From Acanthaster planci (lineage: Eukaryota; Echinodermata; Asteroidea; Valvatida; Acanthasteridae): a DNA stretch of 10,317 bases. Of this stretch, positions 1 to 8,496 are shown in pieces. Position 1 is the stretch's first letter. The number at the start of each line of letters is the position of its first letter. Made by a program: the position numbers and the translations under genes. The notes beneath the pieces are model-generated. The model searched no databases. It was not told the DNA's origin and saw only the letters and a list, made by a program, of their open reading frames with translations. The DNA is taken from contig NW_019092010.1 of NCBI RefSeq assembly GCF_001949145.1, forward strand, positions 2,891 to 13,207, given 5' to 3'.

Positions 1-401
1 CCTAAACAGTGTCAGTGTTTGCGTACATAACTGAGCTTCAATTAAATATGAGCTAAGTAACGTTTAGGGAAAGGTGAGTTTTTTCAATAATCGTGGAAGG
101 AGAAGAATGCACTCTTAATTCCACACTTACCTTGGTATATTCAGCCTGGAAGTTCAAGGACAGAATTAATGACGGACGGGAGTGCAGCTAGTTGTTGCTA
201 GACGCCCTATTGCTTATTTGACATCGTTCCCATATGCTATGCATGCACGCGGCATTACATGACTGGTCATGCGCGCCTTTACTTATCGTACTGTACTGGA
301 ACTAAAACTATACGCTTAACATTGCTCTCGTTGATCTTCATGAGCGCAGAGAAAAAGGTTGAAGAGCCTTTTCGTGAAAACCTTGACCCATGGGCTTGCG
401 G

Positions 402-441
402 TTTCACGAAGGGGCGAATTTAAATTCGCCCCTTCGTGAAA
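402..441. repeat. Perfect 40-bp palindrome
   Basis: Two 20-base arms (402-421 and 422-441) are exact reverse complements with no spacer, and the match stops at the next base on each side. The core of the right arm is AAATTCGCCCCTTCGTGAAA. As DNA it could extrude a cruciform; as RNA it would form a perfect stem. It lies beyond the polymerase stop, so a role in transcript ending or at an element end is possible but not shown. It could also be the meeting point of two inverted copies of a dispersed repeat, because the same motif recurs nearby. Confidence 0.9.
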
Positions 442-607
442 ACGAAAATTGGCACTTTTGGATAAATTTACAAATTTGCCATTTTCATTTTACGGATTTC
501 TGATGATTTTTTTATACTTTACTTTCACCGTCTTGTAGATGTTGCACTAATGATTTGATCGTTTTCACACAAAAAAAATAAAAATTGACAGAGAGACGAT
601 TTTTCAT

Positions 608-630
608 GAAATTCGCCTCTTCGCGAAAAC
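608..630 (+). repeat. Diverged direct copy of the palindrome's right arm
   Basis: This stretch (GAAATTCGCCTCTTCGCG then AAAAC) matches 422-444 with a few substitutions, in direct orientation, and is therefore inverted relative to the left arm at 402-421. The two direct copies are about 186 bases apart with AT-rich sequence between them. A shorter related piece, TTTTCGTGAAAACC, lies at about 369-382. The pattern fits a small foldback or MITE-like element of roughly 230 bases, but no target-site duplication was identified. Confidence 0.55.
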
Positions 631-653
631 GCTGACGAATTGCTTGAACATAC

Positions 654-659
654 TTTATT
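654..659 (-). promoter_or_regulatory. Candidate polyadenylation signal for the polymerase gene
   Basis: TTTATT on the plus strand reads AATAAA on the minus strand, about 14 bases beyond the apparent polymerase stop codon (673-675). The position suits a compact viral-type transcript end. The hexamer is common in AT-rich DNA, so the call rests on position. Confidence 0.35.
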
Positions 660-672
660 TCATCATTGTCCT

Positions 673-3600
673 TCAAGTGGTACCCGAGGATACCGAATTA
701 CCACCTGCTAAATAATGTCCGTGAGCTACGGTTTTAATGCCGTCTGGTAATATGTAGCACTTGGTGTCTAACGGCGACAGGCTTCATTTATCTTGCGTGA
801 TGGTGTACATTTAATGTTTTTGTTTTTGGTGTTGTAAAGTTTGTGATCGGGTGGGTAATTACTAAAGTCAAATAATTTACGCTTTTTTTGTAGGTACTTG
901 TTTAAATTACCCGTTTGAATTTGAACTAATAACGAATCTGTGTCAGTGTATAAAAGACACACATCTGAACCGAAATCAGACTTGAATGTATTATAATAGA
1001 AATCATACATTGCAGTTTTCGATAAATCTAACACGCTTACGCCGTAATAAATGGGCTTCTTTAATTTTGTTTTAATTTGATACATTTCCACAAACGAGAG
1101 ATCACATTCCTTAAACGGCGTAGTTGATTTGTGATTTGGTTTAAAAGTAACTTCTGGTATTTTTTGGCGTCTTGCAAGTCTGGCAATAAATGCCCGTCCA
1201 TTCGATAACGCACGTTTTCCATCGTCTTGCCAAAGACCGAGTTTATTCATCAATTTAAAGAAATCCTTCTCAAAATCAGATTTGGCCAATTTGCGTAACT
1301 CGGTATTTTTATCGATATAACTTTTCATCCTAGGCTCTTTTTAAAAGACATGACGCGATGCACCTTTTTAAATTCTAATCCGAGTTGTAAATATTTCTGT
1401 AAAGTTCGATAACGAACCACGTATTTATTTTTGGTGTTTAAAGTCTATTATCTATTGAAGTAATTCGTTCGCCTTTTGCCATTAAATCCCTTTGAGACGC
1501 TGACAGCCTTTCATAGGGGATCGATATATTTTCGGGGGCAAGTGGAAAGTCGTTGTGTTTGTCGTGCAAGTCTTTTGGGTAACCTAATTTCACTTGGAGT
1601 ATATATAAAGGCTTGCCATACTGTCTGTGCACGACTGTGTTCTTACTCAGTCACTATGGATTGTTTCAAAGAACTATAAAAGACGTCTCTTTGCGGTAAG
1701 CTCGTCTCTTGGAATCGGTCAAAGGAGTCGATATACTCGTAAGGGTATAAGGGCAAAATAGAAACAAGATGTAGTTCTCTGTGTTTTTAGCGATTAATTT
1801 AATTTCCTTCCCGTTAAACTCATGGGCATGATTAAATGTGCGTCATATTTCTCTAAGTTATGTAAAATCACCGGAACGGGCGTTTGATTTGAAAGACTCT
1901 TAACTTTGAATTACAACTGGCGTGCGCGGGACCTCTATCCTTCCCCGTCACGTGACAGTGATCTCTAGCCTTGCGAAATTTATTGATTTGCTTTTTACAC
2001 GTCATGCAAATATAAAGTCTTTGTAACCGCTTTTTTCATTGATGACACTAAAGGCAATTTTTTTCTTCTTTTGATTTCAGTTCATTGGGATTTGGGCACT
2101 GGCACTGATCTTTGCTATTCTTGCTGATAAGCTTTTCACAAATCCAGCAGCGCTGACAATTTTCGTAAATCTTTTGCAATTTGTCAGACCAAATATTTTG
2201 CTTAGGATTTGCAAATGTTTTGTTAATCCCGGCGACTTCTCTAGAAAGCTACTGCACAAATTTAATTGCTGCGTCTGTGCCTCTGTAAGTCTTGCGTGAA
2301 GTGCAAATCCCGTCACATCTAACGACTACGTAAGAATAGCAGCAAGGCCTATGGATTTGCGTTTTGACCGTGTTTAATTCTTTTGGCGTTAACTTTTCTA
2401 AAACAGACTCAAAATCCGCGTAAATAATAAAAGGGGCGTCTTGGTTGTTTTTATAGTTTTCAAACTTGAGAATATTTTTTCCCTTTGGCGGGAAAATCTA
2501 CTTTAGACGCCGCTATGTCAATTCCTTGACAATCTTCTTGATGTCGAGTGAGTCTTTCTTCAGTTTGAAAATGAGACAGGCATTTGAAACACCAGTATAA
2601 TTTACCAGTATATTTTGTAACATCGCACATTAGCCGAGAAAAGTGTTTAATCCTGCAATATTGACTTATTTCACCTTTGGTAAAATAAAGTAAATTAATG
2701 GGCTCTGCTACGCGTTTGGTCTTGTACAGCACGTAAGCGCCTTCTTTCTCGTTATAAGCAAATACACTAATAGCTACATTATTTTGTGATTCGATTCGCG
2801 AAATTTGTGAAATGGGCATGGGAAAGTCTAAGTTTTTGAAGATTAGGCCGTCTTCTTTTGTGTGAGTCGAGGTACGCTCGTTATTTATTTTGTAATTTGG
2901 ATTTGTTTCTAACTGATGTTTGACATTGTCTCTGTTGTATTGTATAGTTTTTTACCACTAAATATTTAGGTAGTGAGATAAAAGTCGCGCCTACTGGGTT
3001 ATACTTTACCACATTGATATAGAAAGCGGTTACTTTATCAAAGACCCAACCCAAGCCTCTCTGTTCGTGAGCTTCGACGTCTTCTTTATGTTGCTCGATT
3101 TGCTGATTCAACGCCTCTTTAATTCCCTTTTTAGAAAAGACCGCGTTATTCTGACTGGTAAATGTGAAAAATCCAATTTTAGTTTCAGCTCCCGGCTTTT
3201 CCATCTTGAACTGAATCTTAATGGCCGTTTGTAATTTAAATGAGGCAATTTCCTTAAACTCGGCAAGTGCCTTATCTTCGATATACTTTTTATAAAAATT
3301 TTAAAGAAATGAATCAGGTCGTCTTCAAAGAACTTTGGTATCAGCGTATCAACGCCTAGTTTTATGGATGTCCACTTCTATTACCCATGGAGTAATATAC
3401 GCTTTAAACGCGGTGATCAAGTCCTTCGCAATATTTTTCCTTTTGCGCCTGTGGCCGTAAATTCTATTTCGTTATCTTGAGCTATTTTTAAAAGCTGGCG
3501 ATATGACTGGTGAGTGAGATTTTTAAATTGGCGTTGAATATCTTGATTGGCTTTTACGAGCTCCGACTTAATATGTTGTTTACGCTTTGTTGCCGGTAAC

Positions 3601-3758
3601 GTAATGTCATATCGTTTAAGAAAGTCTGCTAGAAACGATTTTTTCAAACGCCTAAAGCCCGATAAAACAGGTCGGCGTTTTGATTTGGTTTCTTTATTCA
3701 TACCTATTTTATATATAGGTTTTTTTAATTTAAACTCATTTTTATTCGGCAATTCCAT
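673..3758 (-). pseudogene. polB: Protein-primed family B DNA polymerase, Polinton/adintovirus type, multiply frameshifted and deleted
   Basis: In an active element this enzyme copies the transposon from a protein primer. Landmarks follow in order down the minus strand: a basic N-terminal segment (3758-3417); GWVFDKVTAFYINVVKY (about 3060-3010); a C-x2-C-x12-H-x4-C finger (2591-2529); ExoI YADFES (about 2422-2405); a CWIC and DHCHVTGKDRG zinc region; ExoII HNLEKYDAH (about 1862-1836); YEYIDSFDRF (about 1740); LGYPKDLHDKHNDFPLAP (about 1587); motif B NSVFGKTMENVR (about 1240); VLDLSKTAMYDF; motif C YTDTDS (950-933); and C-terminal LSPLDTK...DGIKTVAHGHY ending at TGA 675-673. At least ten reading-frame changes separate these pieces, plus in-frame TAG (2249-2251) and TAA (1643-1645). 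The motif A region is deleted near 1588-1607. The start at 3758 follows AAAA and precedes a G, but Met19 is an alternative. No working polymerase can be made from this copy. Confidence 0.92.
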
Positions 3759-3780
3759 TTTTCCCGGCGGTGAAAGTCTC

Positions 3781-3960
3781 GGGGGAAAAGTATGTTTGGG
3801 GCTCTGCGAGTGCTAGTTTAGGAAGTAGGTCACGGAGTGTGGGGGAAGTCACGAGTTGGGTCACGGGTTTTGGGGGAAGTATGTTCAGAGCTCCGCGATT
3901 GCAGTTTGGGAAGTCGGGTCACGGGGTTGGGGGGAAGTCCCGGGCTGATCCGGGAAGTGT
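3781..3960. repeat. G-rich imperfect tandem repeat, about 90-bp unit
   Basis: Two long copies can be aligned by eye: 3781-3871 and 3872-3960. Shared blocks are GGGGGAA (3781, 3872), CTCYGCGA-TGC (3802, 3891) and GGTCACGG (3828, 3917). Inside each unit a shorter echo of GGGGGAAGT and GGTCACGG recurs (3841, 3859, about 3930), so a shorter ancestral unit is likely. G runs are all on the plus strand and could form quadruplexes. The repeat lies between the polymerase start (3758) and the broken 3' end of the LINE (about 3999), upstream of the polymerase gene. Short open frames across it are by-products of the repeat. Confidence 0.7.
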
Positions 3961-3998
3961 GTTAAGCCCGCGCTGATTTGGAAAGTGGGAAAGAGGGG

Positions 3999-6228
3999 CT
4001 AATCCAGTAAATACCGGTCTCTGCTACTCCAATCACCTGAAATAAGACCACACGATTTATGAAAATTCAACCTTGAACCGGTGCTTTTCTCAAAAAGAGA
4101 AATAACACAAGACAACCGTTTCAAAGATTTATGTTTTCTGACTACACACGTGGTGTCATCAGCGTACTGAACAAATTTAAACTGCAGCCAATTTCCACCT
4201 GGAGTAGCTACTCCGTTAATGAGATTGTCGTTGTAAACTCCACAAGCAAATGGTTCAATAAAACGAACATAAAGTAACGGGGATAGAGGACAACCTTGTC
4301 TTACTCCCTTCAGAACAGAGATGAGGACAGAAAAGAGACCATTACCCAAAACACTACTAGAATATCAGTACAAAAAGGTTAATATAACAAAGCCCAATCG
4401 ATTCAAATCCATAAACAAAAAAATTCCAATTAACACGGTCAAACGCTTTATGCTGATATAAAGAAATAACAAGAGTGTTGAGATTCTTAGACTCAATAAA
4501 GTCCACCAGGGCTCTAAGAAGACGAGCATTATCGTAATTGCTTTTAACTTTAATACCACATGAGTTTGGAAATGATTGATGATACATGAAAGAACTCTTC
4601 CCAATCGAAGCGAGATGGCTTTAGCAAACATTTTGTAGTCGACATTTAAGAGAGAAATAGGCCTCTTGTTCTGAGGGTCAAGAGGATCTCCTCGTTTATC
4701 CAAAAGTGTGATAACACGCCTTCGCATGGATGGGGGAGAGTACACAGCTTAAAAGAAGCATTATAAACTCTAAGAAAACCCGGGCCAATAATATCCCAAA
4801 AATAGGAGTAAAATTCTTTCGGAAGACCATCATCCACTCGCGATTTATCATTTTTCATATTATTTAAGGCGAAATCTAATTCCTCTAAAACTAATGGTAA
4901 ATCCAGAACATCTTGAAAATCTTTGGGTACCCTAGCAGTTAAATTGTCAAACAAATCCGGGTGTACATCTTCAATCACTTTGTCTTCTGAAAACAAATCA
5001 GAATAAAATTCATGAATACTTAATAGCAATGCTTGGGTTGTCAGAAACAACGTCTCCCTTTGGGCTACGAATGGAGGAATGGGCTTCTTTTTAAATAATT
5101 AGACTCATAATTAATGAACCTCTTGGAGGGGTGCTCGCCCTCAACCAGGTCGGAGACCCTGGCTCGAACGAGAGCACCCTCCGCTGCAAAAATCATCCAG
5201 TTTTGACAACCCAGATCTGACTTCATCCTGCCGACGAAGCCAATCCGAGCTGCTGTGACATGTGTTAAGCTCGGAAATTAGAATACTATATTTTTCTAAC
5301 AATTTACTTTTATGATTTTCCTGGCTTTTGCCAGACGGCAACAATGAGATATATATATATATATTTTTTTTTTTGGTGCGGGTCTTGACTTCCTCCCACC
5401 AGAGAAGTTCGGAATCAAACTCCTTCAGGCGAGTTTGCCAGTCCCTGTACGACTTCATGAAACACCTATTGAAAACGGGGTCATTGAGAATGGAGGTATT
5501 GCACTTCCTGTAACCACGCTTACACTTGACCTTAAAAATACATTGGATGGTGTGAACAGTCTTCCACCACCAGTGTATTTGAAACATAAAATCTGTCAAG
5601 ACGGCTCATAGCAGTATTTGCGGCATTACGCCAAGTAAAAGAAAAAAAGGATTACCCGATCTCCAAATGTCACTAAGGGAGAAATCTTGAAGAATTTCCC
5701 CCAGCTCCGTGGCACCAATGCTGATAGAGGAAAAGGAGGAACCTCGTCTATCTAGGCCAGGATCTAGAACACAATTAAAATCACCCACTAAAATTACAGA
5801 AAGACTTGAAGAAAGAAAAGGAGATAAATTATTGAAGAAAGAACGACGATCAAGGGGTGAAACGGGGGCATAAACCGTGCACAAGTGCACAAGGCCTGCG
5901 GGTCCGCTTAACACCCCGCTAACAATCCGACCAGAGGAATCTGTAGAAACAGAAGAAAAAGAAAAAGAACAATTTTTATTGACAAGAATAATGGTGCCAC
6001 AAGAGCTGGGGTGCCAAGAGAGGCAAAAAGAGCGCCACACCATTCCGATTTCCAAGTGGAAATGTCACGGAGGGTGGCAACATGGCATTCCTGGAGACAA
6101 GAAGTATCAAAGTGTTTACAACGCTCAAAAACCTTAGTTCTCTTGGAGACATCCATCATAACATTTACATTTAGAGACAAAAGGGAAACCATAAATAGAA
6201 TAGGAAAGATTCTAATAGGGAAAATCAT
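3999..6228 (-). pseudogene. LINE ORF2: APE endonuclease plus reverse transcriptase, broken
   Basis: The protein would nick target DNA and copy the LINE RNA there. Endonuclease landmarks run down the minus strand: SLNVN (about 6165), LQEC with the metal-binding Glu (6088-6090), VYAPVSPLDRR, VGDFNCVLD (5785-5774 for GDFN), FTWRNAANTAMSRLDRF (about 5640-5590). A linker with YRKCNTSILNDPVF and LLWWEEVKT follows. Reverse transcriptase landmarks are NDKSRVDDGLPKEFY (about 4850-4811), KRPISLLNVDYK (about 4668-4634), KAFDRVNW with its catalytic Asp (4438-4440), GVRQGCPLSPLLY, and QYADDTTC (YADD at 4155-4166). These lie in several frames, so the gene is dead. Homology stops after RLNFHKSCGLISGDW. The start is taken at 6228; Met at 6190-6192 is equally possible. 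A TA/T microsatellite disrupts the linker at 5348-5374. Confidence 0.9.
5348..5374. repeat. (AT)n followed by poly-T microsatellite
   Basis: About eight AT units run directly into eleven T residues. The tract lies inside the linker between the LINE endonuclease and reverse transcriptase, just after the WWEEVKT segment, and reads as Lys/Asn/Ile/Tyr codons that do not suit the protein. It probably grew by slippage after the LINE died. Confidence 0.9.
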
Positions 6229-6629
6229 GAAACACAGGGAGATATGAAAATAGCAGGAGAAAGCAACTGAACGCGGAAAAGGAGAAGGAAACCAAACATC
6301 TCAGACAAGAAAAGATTATGGTAAGAGGAAAGGGAGCCACTGTGACGACAGTAAAAGAGCAGACAGAAAATTAAGGGTAAATATCCAAAAACGTTGGGGT
6401 CTGGTCTAACATCTCCTTGGAATGGGAATTTGCCATGTGGGAGATCCACGCAGCTGGATTCTTCAAACGGAATCACATAACTTACAGAAAAGATCAGGAA
6501 GGGAAGGGTCTTGATGTTCCTTCTGGACATGCCGCCGTAGAAAGATCCAAGAGCACGTGGAAAACATGCACTCCGGCTGGCGGCATAAGAGAACAAAGTC
6601 TGGATGGCCATGCCTGTGCGTGATATCCA
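6229..6629 (-). other. LINE spacer between ORF1 and ORF2
   Basis: This segment separates the last recognisable ORF1 sequence from the endonuclease. The minus strand is open for 128 codons (6611-6225) in the same frame as the ORF1 tail, after a TGA near 6630. The product is rich in Phe, Leu and Ser with no motif I recognise, as expected from a pyrimidine-rich untranslated spacer. It could also be an ORF1 C-terminus cut off by the TGA, but I see no evidence for that. Confidence 0.4.
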
Positions 6630-7962
6630 TCATCTTCGAACGTGCCTCAACAAATTGGGAAGACGCTTATCCCAAAAAGTGGGCACGTTCTCAGTGTCGG
6701 TGGTTGATGATGTTTCCATCTCGTTGGAATCTGTACCTGAAACTGAAGAAGAGGAAGGGAAAAGGAGTTGAGTCGGGGCAGGAGAGACAGGTGGGTTAGG
6801 AGGAGATGAGAGAGGGATGGGAGACACGGGAGGAGGGATAGGGGAAGAGTCCGCCTCGACAGGGGCCGACTCAGTGGTAGGAGGAGAGTCAGTCAGTAGG
6901 GTGACTGGCTCAGACTCAACAACAATTATCTTGTTGACCTTTTCGGTCCGATGACCTTGATCTCTTGGTTGCGTTCTTCGTGACTGTAACTTCAACAGAC
7001 TTCTAACATGTAGACCTGTTACAGACAAGACGGGGAGAACCATTATGGCCCAGGCAGTTAACACAACTAATAACTGTAAACTTAGTTTCAATGAAATTAT
7101 CACACACAATACATGCAGATTGAACCGGGAATGGTCCAGCCATGGTGTTGCACCTACTACACAATGCGACCGGGATTTCTTCTTGGGAAGGTGAAGCCTT
7201 CGTAGCCGATGGCACCGATGGGGCTGATGCTGCTAATTCCGTGGATATGTGCTCCTCTTCGTCGTCAGTCTGGTGCACATCTACTTTGGACCACCTACGT
7301 CCGGGGGAAATCTTACTAGCAAAAGAATTTAGGGCAAGCCCTAAACCCGTGCCCCTCCCGGCCACAGATGGTACATCTCAAACTGTTGGGACAGTCGGAA
7401 GAAACATGGCCGACTTCGAGGCATTTCGGGCACTTGTTTTTCTGGCAGTCTTTGGCCATATGGCCATCACTCTTACAACGAACACAGGTACGAACCTGGC
7501 CCGGGTGGGAGATCTGGGCATATCCGTCGCCTACGCGGACGACAGAGGGAATGGGTTTCGTCACCCTCATCCGGTACTGGCGATTACCATTAAACACTGT
7601 AGGTTCGTTCGGGAAAGTCGGAAAAGAGACTCTCCGAAACATGCCCAAAACGCCCCCAAAATCGACCGTACGACATAATCATCAATATTTAGTGAAACAT
7701 ATTTGACTGTAACTACGGTTATGCCATCAAAAATTAAAGTAATAACACAATCAGGCAGCTGCTCCAGTTTTGCCACAAACTCCCGGCAAAGGCACGACGA
7801 TTTAAGCTTCACGTCGTACCCTTTTCCTGGGAGCTGTTGCACCGCAACTACATGGTCAGCTGTTGAGATACCCAGCTGCTTTAATCTTTGAACAACCTGT
7901 CGGGGGAGACTGGGCCATCGAACCTTAAGCTCGACGACACCAGCCCTCCTAGCCGAAGTCAT
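6630..7962 (-). pseudogene. LINE ORF1: Gag-like nucleic-acid-binding protein with three CCHC zinc knuckles, broken
   Basis: ORF1 proteins of this group coat the LINE RNA. The start is taken at the ATG at 7962 because a Gag-like segment follows (MTSARRAGVVELKVRWPSLP onward); the sequence above it reads as a hydrophobic run typical of a pyrimidine-rich leader. The first frame ends in similarity near 7655, and the next frame carries PIPSVVRV, ISHPGQVRTC and three knuckles of the form C-x2-C-x4-H-x4-C (about 7488-7334): CVRCKSDGHMAKDC, CPKCLEVGHVSSDC, CTICGREGHGFRAC. Another frame change leads to an acidic segment and three CxxC pairs (about 7170-7070). A last shift leads to a Pro/Ser/Thr-rich tail ending at a TGA near 6630. 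At least three frameshifts make it a pseudogene. Confidence 0.85.
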
Positions 7963-8492
7963 AGTCAAAATGTTAAAAGACCGTCTACAGTACGGCCTGA
8001 AAATAAGCAAAAAAAGAAAAAGTGAAAAAAAATAGGACACTGCACAGAGCAGAAATGAAGAAGCACAGACCACAACTGCTGGACTATGCTGAAAGAAAAG
8101 GAAGAAACTCACCGGTCCAGCACAGAAATACCCAGGAGTCCACGCACTGCACAGGGCAGGCAGGCGTGGTCAGCTGACTGTAGACTGCAGCTCACTGGGT
8201 AACGTGAAAGACCAGCCGGCAAGTGAAGGGCAGAGTTTCACAGGATGAAACTTCCAAGGAAGCCAGATGTCGGAGAATCTTCGGAGAGACCTCGAGAACT
8301 CGCTCCTGCTGACGATGTGAAGGCTAAGAACTAAGAAACATGATTAGCCAAAAGGCCCAGAAGCGATAAAGATTAGTATTTTCCACATTACGCAGCCCAA
8401 GACAACCTCTCGACCGTGACAGTAAATGAGGAAATGACCTTGAACTTTGGCAATTCCTGTCCATATATCATGAAAAATCTTTCAGTGAAAAA
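7963..8492. other. Non-coding: LINE 5' leader, then the upstream region of the plus-strand gene
   Basis: From 7963 to about 8340 the minus strand is C/T-rich and GC-moderate, like a LINE leader. It includes a GTGAGT (about 8110-8105) and a pyrimidine tract ending in CAG about 25 bases later, which resemble splice sites but are too close together for an ordinary intron. From about 8340 to 8492 the sequence is more AT-rich and may be original Polinton sequence upstream of the ORF at 8493. An ATATAT lies at about 8463-8468. No repeat or RNA gene was recognised. Confidence 0.4.
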
Positions 8493-8496
8493 ATGA
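8470..8496 (+). other. Eight-codon upstream ORF overlapping the start of the 240-codon gene
   Basis: ATG at 8470-8472 opens eight codons ending in TGA at 8494-8496. That stop overlaps the start of the next ORF (8493-8495) as ATGA. If the transcript begins upstream of 8470, ribosomes meet this ATG first. ATGA overlaps are known to support termination-reinitiation in some viral and transposon mRNAs. The arrangement is seen in the sequence; any function is inference. Confidence 0.3.

Larger units (their letters stand above)
1..672. other. Non-coding left flank downstream of the polymerase pseudogene
   Basis: I see no convincing coding sequence here on either strand. The stretch is AT-rich and follows the 3' end of the minus-strand polymerase pseudogene, so it may include the terminal part of the Polinton, but no terminal inverted repeat can be recognised with only one end in view. 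It contains a 40-bp palindrome at 402-441, related copies at about 366-382 and 608-630, and a minus-strand AATAAA just beyond the polymerase stop. Positions 1-360 show nothing I can name. Confidence 0.5.
3999..8340 (-). mobile_element. L1/Tx1-like LINE retrotransposon, 3'-truncated and decayed
   Basis: The minus strand carries, in order, a leader, an ORF1 with CCHC zinc knuckles, and an ORF2 with an APE-type endonuclease followed by a reverse transcriptase. This is the usual plan of L1/Tx1-group non-LTR retrotransposons. Recognisable similarity ends near 4010, shortly after the YADD box, so the rest of ORF2, the 3' UTR and any poly(A) or tail repeat are missing. LINEs are normally truncated at the 5' end, so 3' loss points to a later deletion or rearrangement. 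The 5' limit is uncertain: coding starts at 7962, and the leader is extended to about 8340 only because the sequence character is continuous. No target-site duplication was found. It appears nested in the Polinton, with polymerase on one side and structural genes on the other. Confidence 0.8.

Noticed and set aside
258-271. CATGAC-TG-GTCATG inverted repeat
   Set aside because: Six-base arms are too short to stand out in 10 kb, and nothing around it suggests an operator or terminator.
3547-3976. Plus-strand open frames of 89 and 68 codons over the polymerase start and the G-rich repeat
   Set aside because: They lie opposite the recognisable polymerase N-terminus or across a tandem repeat, have repeat-driven Gly/Ser/Val-rich content and show no motif.
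7142-7706. Long plus-strand open frames (178 and 112 codons)
   Set aside because: They are antisense to the LINE zinc-knuckle region, where the minus-strand CCHC pattern is unmistakable; the plus-strand products show no family features.
7963-8112. Hydrophobic N-terminal extension of ORF1 that resembles a membrane segment
   Set aside because: It comes from a T-rich minus-strand leader; the Gag-like sequence begins only after the ATG at 7962, so a pyrimidine-rich 5' leader explains it.
3997-8349. An 8-base inverted match (GGCTAATC at 3997-4004 and GATTAGCC at about 8342-8349) near the two LINE limits
   Set aside because: LINEs do not have terminal inverted repeats, and an 8-base match over this distance is expected by chance; the 3997 copy also lies within the last reverse transcriptase similarity.
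8430-8460. TGACCTTGAACTTTGG, resembling a nuclear-receptor (DR1/HNF4-like) site upstream of the plus-strand gene
   Set aside because: A single short degenerate match in unknown host DNA cannot be supported without expression or conservation data.
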